From positions 1 to 39,687 of the forward strand of contig CACZLE010000027.1 of assembly GCA_902781945.1 (NCBI GenBank): a stretch of DNA of 39,687 bases, read 5' to 3'. The stretch is from an uncultured Eubacteriales bacterium (GTDB lineage Bacteria > Bacillota > Clostridia > Christensenellales > Aristaeellaceae). The notes beneath the pieces are model-generated. The model was not told the DNA's origin and searched no databases. It saw only the letters and a list, made by a program, of their open reading frames with translations. Shown in pieces: positions 7,923-17,201 of this stretch; positions within the stretch are counted from its first letter, which is position 1, and each line of letters opens with the position of its first letter. The position numbers and the translations under genes were made by a program.

Positions 7923-9321
7923 AGAAATCAAACGGATCCCGGAGGAGGAGCTTGCCCGGCAGCAGGATTATATGCGGCGGGTCCGCTTCCATCCGGATCG
8001 TCCGAAAACCTATTATATCGTGACCTACGGCTGCCAGATGAACGCCCACGACAGCGAAAAGCTGGCGGGCATGCTGGAGGAAATGGGCATGGAGCCCGCC
8101 GCCGAGCGCACCCAGGCGGATATCGTGCTGCACAACACCTGCTGCATCCGCGACAACGCCGAGCGCAAGGCCCTGGGCAACGTGACCTGGCTCAAGGAAA
8201 TCAAAAAGGAGCGGCCGGAACTGATGATCGGCGTATGCGGCTGCATGATCCAGCAGGAGGAAATGGCCAAAAAGCTGCTGAAACAGTATCCCTTTATCGA
8301 TCTGGCTTTCGGCACGGGCAATCTGTACCGCATGCCGGAATATCTGCTGGAGGCCATTGAAAACAAGAGCCGCGTCATCCGGGTGGATCAGGAATCGAGC
8401 ACCGTGGTGGAAGGCCTGCCCGTGCGCCGGGAAAGCGACATCAAGGCCTATATCACCGTGATGTACGGCTGCAATAATTTCTGTTCCTACTGCATCGTGC
8501 CCTATGTGCGGGGCCGGGAGCGCAGCCGCCGGGCGGATGACATCGTGCGGGAGGCGGAAGGCCTGGTGGCCGCGGGCGCAAAGGAAATCATGCTGCTGGG
8601 CCAGAACGTGAACAGCTATGGCCTGGACAGCGAAGAAAATATTTCCTTCGCCAAGCTGCTCCATCGCGTCACCCAGACGGGGATCCCCCGGGTGCGCTTC
8701 ATGACCTCCCATCCCAAGGACCTGTCCGACGAGCTCATCGACGAAATGGCCCATAATCCCGTCATCGCGCCCCATTTGCATCTGCCGGTGCAGAGCGGCT
8801 CTGACCGCATCCTGCATGAAATGAACCGGCGCTATACCCGGGAACACTATCTGAGCAGGGTACACGCGCTGCGCAGCGCCATGCCGAACATCGGCCTGAC
8901 CACCGACCTGATCGTGGCCTTCCCCGGCGAGACCGAAGCGGAATTTGAAGAAACCCTGTCGCTGGTGGAGGAAGTGCGCTGTGACAGCGCCTATACCTTC
9001 ATTTACAGCCCCCGCAAGGGTACCCGCGCCGCCGAAATGCCCGGCCAGATCGATCCCAAGGTAGCCTCCGAGCGCATTGAGCGCCTGATCGCCGCCCAGG
9101 AGCGCATCACCGGGGAGATCCTCTCCGGCATGGCGGGACAGACCGTGCAGGTGCTGGTGGAGGGCGCTTCCCGCCGCCGCGCCACGCAGCTGACGGGCAA
9201 GAGCGGACGGAATATCAACGTCAACTTTAACGGCGACGCCGAAGACGTGGGCAAGATCCTCCCCGTGCGCGTCACCGGTGCGGGCAGCAACACCCTGCGG
9301 GGCGAAAAGGAGAATGTATAA
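7915..9321 (+). CDS. miaB: tRNA-2-methylthio-N6-dimethylallyladenosine synthase MiaB
   Basis: MiaB adds a methylthio group to i6A37 of tRNAs reading UNN codons, so it acts after MiaA, which is encoded six kilobases downstream in the same operon. The 468-residue protein has the N-terminal methylthiotransferase domain with cluster cysteines C40 (CQMN), C76 (NTCCIRDNAE) and C110 (CGCM). The radical SAM motif is C186-C190-C193 (GCNNFCSYC), and a C-terminal TRAM RNA-binding domain follows (about 405-465). C77 next to C76 is an extra cysteine. The start was chosen at ATG 7915, which has GGAGG at 7901 and overlaps the rng stop. Confidence 0.96.
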   Translation: MREEIKRIPEEELARQQDYMRRVRFHPDRPKTYYIVTYGCQMNAHDSEKLAGMLEEMGMEPAAERTQADIVLHNTCCIRDNAERKALGNVTWLKEIKKERPELMIGVCGCMIQQEEMAKKLLKQYPFIDLAFGTGNLYRMPEYLLEAIENKSRVIRVDQESSTVVEGLPVRRESDIKAYITVMYGCNNFCSYCIVPYVRGRERSRRADDIVREAEGLVAAGAKEIMLLGQNVNSYGLDSEENISFAKLLHRVTQTGIPRVRFMTSHPKDLSDELIDEMAHNPVIAPHLHLPVQSGSDRILHEMNRRYTREHYLSRVHALRSAMPNIGLTTDLIVAFPGETEAEFEETLSLVEEVRCDSAYTFIYSPRKGTRAAEMPGQIDPKVASERIERLIAAQERITGEILSGMAGQTVQVLVEGASRRRATQLTGKSGRNINVNFNGDAEDVGKILPVRVTGAGSNTLRGEKENV

Positions 9322-9322
9322 C

Positions 9323-9736
9323 ATGTTCCATATGAACCGCGAAATCTATGATAAAATTGAGGAGCTGGGCCGCCTGATCGCGGACAGCGAGCCCTTCAAG
9401 GCCATGAAGCTGGCCAGGAAAGCCAGTGCGGAGGATCCCCAGGCCGTAGCCCATATCGCCAAGTATACGGAATTGCAGCAGAAGCTGGAAGGGCTGATGG
9501 GCCAGAAGGACCTGGATTTTGATCAGATCGGCGAAATGACCCGGGAGCTGGACGAAATCAGCACGGAGCTGAACGCCATCCCCTCCTATCGCGCCTTTCA
9601 GCAGGCCAAGCAGGAATACGACACCCTGATGCAGGACGTGACCGACGTGCTGCAAAGCGTGGTGGATCCTCAGATCCAGTGCAGCTGCCGCGGCAACTGC
9701 GCCGAATGCCCCGGCTGCGGCCAGGAAGAAGAATAA
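9323..9736 (+). CDS. YlbF/YmcA-family protein with a cysteine-cluster tail
   Basis: A small, mostly helical protein of 137 residues in the YlbF family (DUF964). In Bacillus, YlbF, YmcA and YaaT form a complex that steers RNase Y and sporulation phosphorelay activity and carries Fe-S clusters. The N-terminal ~115 residues are heptad-rich helices (IYDKIEELGRLIADSEPFKA). The tail contains five cysteines in CSCRGNCAECPGC, fitting an Fe-S or zinc site. Start choice: AAGGAG at 9307-9312 is well spaced for ATG 9323; ATG 9314 and 9332 are in frame but badly spaced. It lies between miaB and mutS. Confidence 0.85.
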   Translation: MFHMNREIYDKIEELGRLIADSEPFKAMKLARKASAEDPQAVAHIAKYTELQQKLEGLMGQKDLDFDQIGEMTRELDEISTELNAIPSYRAFQQAKQEYDTLMQDVTDVLQSVVDPQIQCSCRGNCAECPGCGQEEE

Positions 9737-9765
9737 CCCGACTGACACAAGAGGAGACAAAGAAA

Positions 9766-12375
9766 ATGGCACGACCCGCAGTAGGCAGCGTCACCCCCAT
9801 GATGCAGCAATACCTGGTCATCAAGGAGCAGCATCCCGACGAACTGCTTTTTTACCGTCTCGGCGACTTTTACGAGATGTTCTTTGACGACGCCATCACG
9901 GCCAGCCGGGAGCTGGAATTGACCTTGACGGGCCGGGACTGCGGCCTTCCCGAGCGCGCCCCTATGTGCGGCGTGCCCTATCACGCGGTGGATACCTACA
10001 TCACCCGCCTGATCGAGAAGGGCTACCGGGTGGCCATCTGCGAGCAGATGGAGGACCCCGCCCTGGCCAAAGGCCTGGTGAAACGCGAGATCACCCGCAT
10101 CGTCACCCCCGGCACCGTCACGGATCAATCCGCCCTGCATGACCGGCAGAACAGCTTTTTGGCGGCGGTGTGCTTCGATGGCAAACGGGCGGGCGTAGCC
10201 TATGTGGACGTGACCACAGGCGAATTCTACGTGCGGCAGCTGGCCAATCTGGAAAGGGAGCTGCGCGGCGCCCTGGCCTCCATCTCTCCTCGTGAAATCA
10301 TCACCAATGGCCCGGAGGCCATCCAGGCTGTGTCCGCTGTGCCCCTGGGCAATTGCCCCCAGACGGCATTCCGGGGCGCCAACGCTACCGAGATGCTCAC
10401 AGGGCACTTTGGCGTTACCAGCCTCACGTCTTTAGGCCTGGACGCGTCCCTGCTGCCCGCGGCCCATGCTGCCGGCGCTTTGATGCGCTATCTGGACGAG
10501 ACCCAGAAGAACGCCATGACCCATATCACAGCCCTGCGTGTGCTGGCGGAAAATCAAACCATGCCCCTGGACGCCGCCACCCGGCGCAATCTGGAATTGA
10601 CCGAGGGCCTGGCCAGCCGAAGCCAGCGGGGCAGCCTGCTGTGGCTGCTGGACAAGACCGCCACGGCCATGGGCGGGCGTTTGCTGCGCCGCTGGGTGGA
10701 GCAGCCGCTGCTGAACCAGGCGGATATCGAAGCCCGTCTGGACGCGGTCAGCACCCTGTATGGCAGTCACATCCTGTCTGAAAAGCTCTACGAGACCCTG
10801 CGCAACGTCTACGATATGGAGCGCATCCTTTCCAAGGTGTCCTACAATTCCATCAACGCCCGGGATTGTCTGGCCCTTTTGCGCTCCCTCAAGCAGGTGC
10901 CCATCCTGCAATCCACCCTGGCGGATGAAAGCTGCCAGCCGGTGGTCAAGGCGCTGGGGGCCCTGGATCCCCTGCCGGAACTGACCCAGCTTCTGGAGGA
11001 CGCCATCGATCCGGACGCTCCCTTGCAGATCACCGAGGGCTCCGTGATCCGTCCCGGCTACAACGCCCAATTGGACGAATACCGCGCCGCCGCCACCCAG
11101 GGCAAGGTATGGCTCAGCGACCTGGAGGCCAAGGAGCGGGAGGAGACCGGCATCAAGACCCTGCGCATCCAATATAATCGGGTTTTCGGCTATTATATCG
11201 AAGTCACCAAGGCCTATTATTCCCTGGTGCCCCTGCGCTATCAGCGGCGGCAGACCCTGGCCAACGCCGAGCGATTCACCACGGACGAACTGCGCAAGAT
11301 CGAAGGGAAGATCACCGGGGCTCAGGAGCAGAGTATGAAACTGGAGCTGGAGCTCTTCTACGGCGTGCGCAGCCAGATCGCGGCCTGCATGCAGCGGCTC
11401 CAGGGCACGGCGGAAGCGCTGAAACGGCTGGATGCCCTGCTCTCCCTGGCCCGGGTGGCCCGGGAAAACAACTATGTGCGGCCCGTCCTCAACCAGGAGG
11501 GCACGCTGCTGATCCGTGATGGCCGTCACCCTGTGGTGGAGCGGACGCTCAGCGACGGCATGTTTGTGCCCAACGACACGGACATGAACATCGACGACAA
11601 GCGCATGCAGATCATCACCGGCCCCAACATGGCAGGCAAAAGCACCTATATGCGCCAGGTGGCTCTGATCGTGCTGATGGCCCACATGGGTTCCTTTGTT
11701 CCCGCCAAGGAGGCCAACATTTCCCTGGTGGACAACGTGTTCACCCGCGTGGGCGCGTCCGACGACCTGGCGGGCGGCCAGAGCACCTTCATGGTGGAAA
11801 TGAGCGAAACTGCCTATATCCTGCGCAACGCTACCCGGCGTTCTCTTGTGATCCTGGACGAAATTGGCCGCGGCACCAGCACCTTTGACGGCCTCAGCAT
11901 CGCCTGGTCCACGGTGGAGTATCTGTGCGATATCAAGAAGTGCGGGGCCAAGACCCTGTTTGCCACCCATTATCACGAGCTGTCCGAACTGGAGGGCGTA
12001 TTGGAGGGCGTGGCGAACTATCAGATTTCCGTCAAGGAGCACGGCGAGGAGGTCATCTTCCTGCGCAAAATCATCCGCGGCGGAGCTGACAAGAGCTTCG
12101 GCGTCTATGTGGCGCGGCTGGCGGGCGTTCCCCATGCCGTGGTAGCCCGCGCTCAGGAGATCGAAGCCAGGCTGGAAGCCAACAACATCAACCAGAACAC
12201 CATCGGACGCAACATTCTGGAAAAAGGCAAAAAGAAAAACCAGCAGCAGGATCTGTTTGAATATGGGCGGACGGAGCTGATTGAAGAATTGTCCAATCTC
12301 GACGTGCTCTCCATGTCCCCCATGGACGCGCTGAACAGGCTTTTCCTGCTGCGTGAAAAGGCGCGCAAGCTCTAA
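9766..12375 (+). CDS. mutS: DNA mismatch repair protein MutS
   Basis: MutS recognises mismatches and, with ATP, recruits MutL. The 869-residue length is normal. The N-terminal mismatch reader contains the Phe-x-Glu wedge (GDFYEMFFDDA). The C-terminal ATPase has Walker A GPNMAGKST (619-627, K625), Walker B LVILDEIGRGTSTFDG and the THYHEL segment, followed by the helix-turn-helix dimer region. The start was placed at ATG 9766 (MARPAVG) behind GAGGAGA. The gene is followed 13 bp later by mutL. Confidence 0.98.
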   Translation: MARPAVGSVTPMMQQYLVIKEQHPDELLFYRLGDFYEMFFDDAITASRELELTLTGRDCGLPERAPMCGVPYHAVDTYITRLIEKGYRVAICEQMEDPALAKGLVKREITRIVTPGTVTDQSALHDRQNSFLAAVCFDGKRAGVAYVDVTTGEFYVRQLANLERELRGALASISPREIITNGPEAIQAVSAVPLGNCPQTAFRGANATEMLTGHFGVTSLTSLGLDASLLPAAHAAGALMRYLDETQKNAMTHITALRVLAENQTMPLDAATRRNLELTEGLASRSQRGSLLWLLDKTATAMGGRLLRRWVEQPLLNQADIEARLDAVSTLYGSHILSEKLYETLRNVYDMERILSKVSYNSINARDCLALLRSLKQVPILQSTLADESCQPVVKALGALDPLPELTQLLEDAIDPDAPLQITEGSVIRPGYNAQLDEYRAAATQGKVWLSDLEAKEREETGIKTLRIQYNRVFGYYIEVTKAYYSLVPLRYQRRQTLANAERFTTDELRKIEGKITGAQEQSMKLELELFYGVRSQIAACMQRLQGTAEALKRLDALLSLARVARENNYVRPVLNQEGTLLIRDGRHPVVERTLSDGMFVPNDTDMNIDDKRMQIITGPNMAGKSTYMRQVALIVLMAHMGSFVPAKEANISLVDNVFTRVGASDDLAGGQSTFMVEMSETAYILRNATRRSLVILDEIGRGTSTFDGLSIAWSTVEYLCDIKKCGAKTLFATHYHELSELEGVLEGVANYQISVKEHGEEVIFLRKIIRGGADKSFGVYVARLAGVPHAVVARAQEIEARLEANNINQNTIGRNILEKGKKKNQQQDLFEYGRTELIEELSNLDVLSMSPMDALNRLFLLREKARKL

Positions 12376-12388
12376 AGAGGGAGGTCCC

Positions 12389-14356
12389 ATGGAAATTCGG
12401 CATATCAAACAGCTGTCGGCGGAGGTGATCGGACAGATCGCCGCCGGCGAAGTGGTGGAGCGGCCCGCCGCCGCCATCAAGGAGCTGGTGGAAAACAGCA
12501 TGGACGCCGGGGCAACGGCCATCACCGTGGAGATCCGGGACGGCGGCATCACCTATTTCCGGGTGGTGGACAACGGTTCCGGCATTCAGCCCAGCGATAT
12601 CCGCCTGGCCTTTTCCCGCCACGCCACCAGCAAGATTGCCCAGGCGGACGACCTGTACGGCATTCGCACGCTGGGCTTCCGCGGAGAGGCATTGGCTTCC
12701 ATTGCCGCGGTGGCCAAGGTGAACTGCACCACCCGCATGCATGGAGCGGAATATGGCGTATCCGCCCAGAACAACGGCGGCGAAATGGGCGAAATCAAAG
12801 AGGCTGCCTGCCCGGAAGGCACCAGCTTCACCGTCAAGGATCTTTTCTACAACGCCCCCGTTCGCCGCAAATTTCTCAAAAAGCCTGCCACGGAGACCGG
12901 ATATATTTCCGATCTGATGATGCGCTTCATCCTGTCCCATCCCCAGATCTCTTTCCGGTACATCGCCGATGGGAAAAACGTGTATTTCAGCGCCGGAGAC
13001 GGCAAGCTGGAAAGCGCCGTGCTGAGTATATATGGCCTGAGCACGCTGGAAAAACTGCACCAGATCAGCGGAAACATGAACGGCGTGCTGCTGGAGGGCT
13101 ATATTGGCGTAGGCGACCTGGCCCGGGGCAATCGCTCCCATCAGTCCTTTATTTTGAATGGCCGCCTGATCCGCAGCAATCTGCTGACAAACGCCTTGGA
13201 GGAAGCCTGCAAACAGCGGGTCATGATCGGAAGATTCCCCCTGTGCGTGCTGCATTTGACCCTGCCCTTTGAGGACGTGGACGTCAATGTGCATCCCAAT
13301 AAATGGGAGGTGCGCTTCCAGAATGAGCCAGCCGTCCGCGAAGCGGTGGAAAACTTGGTGCTGGAGGCCTTGCAAAAGGACACGCCGCTCTCCACGGCCC
13401 CCGCGCTCTTTGACGAGCCGGAGCCGCCGGTATCCAACGCTGTGATCACCCGTTCTTCACCAGAGCAGTATAAAAAAGCCGAGCAGCAGGATAACAAACC
13501 TGATTACAAAGAAAATATACCGTCCCCTGTTTTAAGAAGGCATGAGTCTATTATTAACGGTCCTGTTTCCAGTTCTCCAGTTCCTTTGGTAGCCCGTTCG
13601 GATGATGGGATCGGAGATATTAAGCACGAAATTTCTCCGGAAGCCTATACGAAAAACGCGTTTTCATCGTCTGCTGTCCAGGAGGCTATTCCAGAACCTG
13701 TTATACCTCCTGCCTCTGTTCCCATCGAAGAACCCCAGATCGAGCAGGTGCAGGTACCCGTTTTACAGAAAGAATTTGAAACCCTGCCTGTACGGCTGAT
13801 CGGCGTCGTATTTAATACCTACATTCTGCTGGAATGCCAGGACAGGCTGCTGCTCTGCGATCAGCACGCCGTGCATGAACGGCTGCTGTATGAGCAATTC
13901 ATGCGGGATCTGGCGGGCAGCACGGCCACGCAGATGCTGATGGTGCCCGAGATCGTCCGACTGACCCATCGTGAATACGACATGTTCCTGGACGCCAAGG
14001 ACGCGCTGTTTGCCGCGGGCTTTGATGTATCCGATTTTGGTGATCTGACGGTGCAGCTCCGTTCCGTTCCCATGATGCTGGGCCAGGCCCGCAGCGCGGA
14101 GTGTTTCCGGGACGCCTTGGATGAATTGATCGAAAGCGGAGCCATTTCCCAGCAAAAGCGCACGGACCGCATCATTCAGATGGCCTGCAAGCACGCCGTC
14201 AAGGGCGGCGAACGCGCTCCCATGGAAGCGCTGATGGATCTGATCCGACGCATGATCCGGGAAAACGTGACCCCCACCTGCCCCCATGGCCGTCCTCTGG
14301 TGATCCAGGTGACGGAGCGCGAATTGGAAAAACGCTTCCATCGCATTCAAAACTGA
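12389..14356 (+). CDS. mutL: DNA mismatch repair protein MutL (endonuclease type)
   Basis: MutL couples MutS to strand removal. The 655-residue protein has an N-terminal GHKL ATPase (ELVENSMDAGAT, then GFRGEALASI) and a C-terminal domain carrying the latent nickase motif DQHAxxExxxxE (D491, H493, E497, E502) plus CPHGRP. This places it in the endonuclease-active class found in organisms without MutH. Residues about 345-460 are a low-complexity linker rich in Ser, Pro and Glu. That stretch is clearly more AT-rich than its flanks (13440-13720). An AGAGGGAGG site precedes the chosen ATG. Confidence 0.97.
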   Translation: MEIRHIKQLSAEVIGQIAAGEVVERPAAAIKELVENSMDAGATAITVEIRDGGITYFRVVDNGSGIQPSDIRLAFSRHATSKIAQADDLYGIRTLGFRGEALASIAAVAKVNCTTRMHGAEYGVSAQNNGGEMGEIKEAACPEGTSFTVKDLFYNAPVRRKFLKKPATETGYISDLMMRFILSHPQISFRYIADGKNVYFSAGDGKLESAVLSIYGLSTLEKLHQISGNMNGVLLEGYIGVGDLARGNRSHQSFILNGRLIRSNLLTNALEEACKQRVMIGRFPLCVLHLTLPFEDVDVNVHPNKWEVRFQNEPAVREAVENLVLEALQKDTPLSTAPALFDEPEPPVSNAVITRSSPEQYKKAEQQDNKPDYKENIPSPVLRRHESIINGPVSSSPVPLVARSDDGIGDIKHEISPEAYTKNAFSSSAVQEAIPEPVIPPASVPIEEPQIEQVQVPVLQKEFETLPVRLIGVVFNTYILLECQDRLLLCDQHAVHERLLYEQFMRDLAGSTATQMLMVPEIVRLTHREYDMFLDAKDALFAAGFDVSDFGDLTVQLRSVPMMLGQARSAECFRDALDELIESGAISQQKRTDRIIQMACKHAVKGGERAPMEALMDLIRRMIRENVTPTCPHGRPLVIQVTERELEKRFHRIQN

Positions 14357-14357
14357 T

Positions 14358-15314
14358 ATGAGTGAAATGACTGTTAAGCCTCGCGTCATCGGCCTGGTGG
14401 GCGCCACCGCCAGCGGCAAGACCGCCGTATCCCTGGACGTGGCTCAGGCTCTGGGCTGCGAGATCCTGTGCATGGATTCCATGCAGATCTACCGGCGTAT
14501 GGATATCGGCACCGCCAAGCCCACCGCCGCGGAACAGGCCCTCGTTCCCCATCATCTGCTGGATATCGTGGAGCCGGATGCCAGCTATTCCGTGGCGGAA
14601 TATATAAATCTGGCCCATGAGACCATCCGCAAAGTTGTGGAAGGTCATCGCATTCCCCTGCTGGTGGGCGGAACGGGGCTGTATCTGCGCGGGCTGTCGC
14701 TGCCCATGGATTACGGCGGATTGCCCAGCGATCCCGCCATCCGGGCTGCTTTACAGGCACAATTGGATGAAACCGGAGCGGAAGCTTTGCATGCCCAATT
14801 GCAGGCCATTGACCCCGCTGCGGCTGCCCGGCTCCATCCCAACGATACCCGGAGGGTGATCCGGGCGCTGGAGATCTATCAGCTGACCGGTCAGCCCATG
14901 TCCGCCCATCAGACCCCGACGGATGCCGACGCGCCCTATGATTTTCAATTGTACGCCATTGACTGGCCCCGCGCCGAGCTGCACGCTCGCATCAACCTGC
15001 GGGTGGAGCAGATGATGCGGGAAGGCTTATTGGAGGAAGTGGATGGCTTGCTTCGCTCCGGCATCGACGCCTCCATGCAGAGCATGCAGGGTTTGGGCTA
15101 TAAGGAACTGATCCCGGTGCTTCAGGGCCGCGCCAAGCTCCAGGACGCCATTGAGCAGATCAAGACCGGTACCCGCAATTACGCCCGGAGGCAGCTGATC
15201 TGGTTCCGGCGGGACAAGCGCATCCGCTGGATCCCCAGCGATCAGCTGAGCCATGCAAAAGAAATAATGATTCAAAATTGGGAGGACCCCGCTTCATGGA
15301 CATCGAAAACCTGA
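14358..15314 (+). CDS. miaA: tRNA dimethylallyltransferase MiaA
   Basis: MiaA transfers a dimethylallyl group to A37 of tRNAs reading UNN codons, making the substrate of MiaB. The 318-residue protein opens with P-loop GATASGKT (15-22), followed by MDSMQIYRRMDIGTAKPT, the family signature. The later RNA-binding motifs GLGYKELIP and TRNYARRQLIWFRR are intact. The ATG lies 1 bp after the mutL stop; an in-frame Met three codons later is an alternative. Its 3' end overlaps the next gene by 19 bp. Hfq, which I recall following miaA in many Firmicutes, is absent. Confidence 0.96.
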   Translation: MSEMTVKPRVIGLVGATASGKTAVSLDVAQALGCEILCMDSMQIYRRMDIGTAKPTAAEQALVPHHLLDIVEPDASYSVAEYINLAHETIRKVVEGHRIPLLVGGTGLYLRGLSLPMDYGGLPSDPAIRAALQAQLDETGAEALHAQLQAIDPAAAARLHPNDTRRVIRALEIYQLTGQPMSAHQTPTDADAPYDFQLYAIDWPRAELHARINLRVEQMMREGLLEEVDGLLRSGIDASMQSMQGLGYKELIPVLQGRAKLQDAIEQIKTGTRNYARRQLIWFRRDKRIRWIPSDQLSHAKEIMIQNWEDPASWTSKT

Positions 15315-16534
15315 TCAAGCTATGCGAAAAGGACTGCGCGGAGCAGTTCTCTTTGATCGACGCCCGGGCCCTGCGCGGCACGCGCCGGGTGCTGGACGCC
15401 TTCGCCGCCCACCAGGTGGCCGCGCGGCATTTCAATCCCACCACCGGTTACGGCTATGACGATATAGGCCGGGATACGCTGGAAAGCATCTTCGCCGATC
15501 TGTTTCACGCTGAGGCGGCCATCGTGCGCCCGCAGATCGCCAGCGGCACCCATGCCCTTTCCATGTGCCTGTTTGGGCTGCTGAAGCCCGGCGATCATCT
15601 GCTCTCCGCCACCGACATGCCCTATGACACCCTGGAGGGCGTGATCGGCAAGAATGGTCAGCCCGCCGGTTCCCTGTCCGAAATGGGCGTATCCTTTACT
15701 GCCATTCCCTTGACCGCTGAAGGCAATATCGACGTGTCCGCCGTGGTGGCAGCCCTGCGGCCCGAAACCCGGGTGGTTTCCATGCAGCGCAGCCGTGGCT
15801 ATGCCTGGCGGGACGCCATCGCGCCCCTGCAAATGAAGCCCCTGATCGATGAGATCTGTCGGCTGCGGCCTGATATCTTCCTCATGGTGGATAACTGCTA
15901 CGGCGCTTTCGTCTGCGACGAGGAGCCCACAGAGCTGGGTGTGGACGCCGCTGTGGGCAGCCTGATCAAGAACATCGGCGGTGGTCTGGCCCCCACCGGC
16001 GGCTATATCGTGGGCACCAATCGCGCCATTCAGCGCATCGAAGCCCGTCTGACCGCTCCCGGTATCGGGCGCGAGGTGGGCAGCTACGCCGCCTCCTACC
16101 AGCCCTTCTATCAGGGGCTTTTCATGGCCCCCCATACCGTGGCCCAGGCCCTCAAAACCGCCGTGCTGGCCGCGCGCATCTTTGAAAAGCTGGGCATGAA
16201 GACCTCCCCGGCCTATGACGCGCCCCGCTCGGACATCATCCAGGCCATTCAGATGGGAACGCCGGAACGGCTCATTGCCTTCTGCCAGGGCGTGCAGGCC
16301 GCCTCGCCCATCGACAGCTTCGTGACGCCGGAGCCCTGGGATATGCCAGGCTACGAGGATCCGGTTATCATGGCCGCCGGTACTTTTGTCAGCGGCGCGT
16401 CCATCGAGCTGTCCGCGGACGCCCCCATGCGGGAGCCCTATACGGTCTATCTGCAAGGCGGACTGACCTACGAGCACGGGCGGCTGGCCCTGCAATCCGT
16501 GCTGGAATATCTGCAAAAGGCAAACTGCCTGTAA
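15296..16534 (+). CDS. YnbB-type PLP enzyme (methionine gamma-lyase / 'aluminum resistance' family)
   Basis: A fold-type I pyridoxal-phosphate enzyme of 412 residues. The PLP-binding lysine is most likely K225 in LIKNIGGGLAPTGGYI. MVDNCYGAFVCDE supplies the cofactor-stacking Asp, and the DDIGRDTLE segment near residue 60 is typical of this family. Members are annotated as methionine gamma-lyase or as aluminum resistance protein, and the physiological substrate is not settled. The start ATG 15296 follows a strong GGGAGGA site located inside miaA. The gene next to miaA is a known clostridial arrangement. Confidence 0.88.
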   Translation: MDIENLIKLCEKDCAEQFSLIDARALRGTRRVLDAFAAHQVAARHFNPTTGYGYDDIGRDTLESIFADLFHAEAAIVRPQIASGTHALSMCLFGLLKPGDHLLSATDMPYDTLEGVIGKNGQPAGSLSEMGVSFTAIPLTAEGNIDVSAVVAALRPETRVVSMQRSRGYAWRDAIAPLQMKPLIDEICRLRPDIFLMVDNCYGAFVCDEEPTELGVDAAVGSLIKNIGGGLAPTGGYIVGTNRAIQRIEARLTAPGIGREVGSYAASYQPFYQGLFMAPHTVAQALKTAVLAARIFEKLGMKTSPAYDAPRSDIIQAIQMGTPERLIAFCQGVQAASPIDSFVTPEPWDMPGYEDPVIMAAGTFVSGASIELSADAPMREPYTVYLQGGLTYEHGRLALQSVLEYLQKANCL

Positions 16535-16547
16535 ATGGCATATCCTT

Positions 16548-16591
16548 CCCCCGTTTTTGCATAAAATGGCGATAACGGGGGTGATTTTTTT
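16548..16591 (+). terminator. Hairpin with T-run between ynbB and spoIVFA (terminator or attenuator)
   Basis: CCCCCGTT (16548-16555) pairs with AACGGGGG (16574-16581) across an 18-nt loop, and a run of seven T follows (16585-16591). The form is that of an intrinsic terminator with a rather large loop. The 3' arm also supplies the only plausible ribosome site (GGGGGTGA) for the next gene. It may therefore end most ynbB transcripts and hide the spoIVFA start in those that read through (inference). Confidence 0.5.
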
Positions 16592-17201
16592 GTCCAGCAA
16601 TATCAAGCCGCGCCAGATCACCGAAGATAAGCATCAGCCGCCCAAACAAAAACCGTTCTTGGAGAAGCTGACCCGCAACGTGGCTGTAGCCACCGCCGTG
16701 CTTCTTGGCGTTGTGGCGCTGCGCGGCACCGCCGCCAACGGCGGCAATTTCGTGCAGGCAGTAAAGGATATCGTGGAGAGCGAATGGGATCAGAATGTGG
16801 GACGGCTGACCTACGTAAGCAGCACCCTGGCGGACAGCATTCAGGTGTTCGGCGGGGCGCAGCAGGAATGGATCTGTCCGGTGGTTGGCGAAGCCGCTCT
16901 GACCGTCTCCGCGTTCTCTTCCGGCTTGCGCTATGAAAAGGCCGGCGCCGTTTACGCAGCCGCCGCGGGTGAAGTGACGCAGATCGCCCATGACGATGAC
17001 GAGCGATATATCGTGCGGGTCTTTCATCAGGACGGAATCAGCACCATCTATTACGGGCTGGATTCCTGCGCGGTGCGGGAGGGGGACCCGGTGGAAGCGG
17101 ATACGGTTTTGGGCGTTTCTTCCAATGCGTTCGCCTTTGAAGCGCAGAAGTATGGCAAAAGCATTGATATTTCCGCCAAACTCCGGGAAAGAACCAAATG
17201 A
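16590..17201 (+). CDS. spoIVFA: SpoIVFA-like sporulation protein with degenerate M23 (LytM-like) domain
   Basis: In Bacillus, SpoIVFA is a membrane anchor that holds and inhibits the SpoIVFB protease in the outer forespore membrane. The protein here, about 203 residues, has one hydrophobic segment near residues 30-45 (VAVATAVLLGVVALRG). It is followed by a C-terminal beta-rich M23-like module (AAAAGEVTQIAHDDDERYIV, IYYGLDSCAV) that lacks obvious zinc ligands. Start choice is uncertain: TTG 16590 is well spaced from GGGGGTGA; GTG 16581 and ATG 16566 are in frame but lack a site. It overlaps spoIVFB by ATGA, which supports the call more than sequence similarity does. Confidence 0.75.
   Translation: MSSNIKPRQITEDKHQPPKQKPFLEKLTRNVAVATAVLLGVVALRGTAANGGNFVQAVKDIVESEWDQNVGRLTYVSSTLADSIQVFGGAQQEWICPVVGEAALTVSAFSSGLRYEKAGAVYAAAAGEVTQIAHDDDERYIVRVFHQDGISTIYYGLDSCAVREGDPVEADTVLGVSSNAFAFEAQKYGKSIDISAKLRERTK

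Noticed and set aside
10432..12552. A 706-codon minus-strand open frame inside mutS
   Set aside because: It is fully antisense to the conserved MutS reading frame, is rich in His/Gln as antisense frames are, and has no ribosome site.
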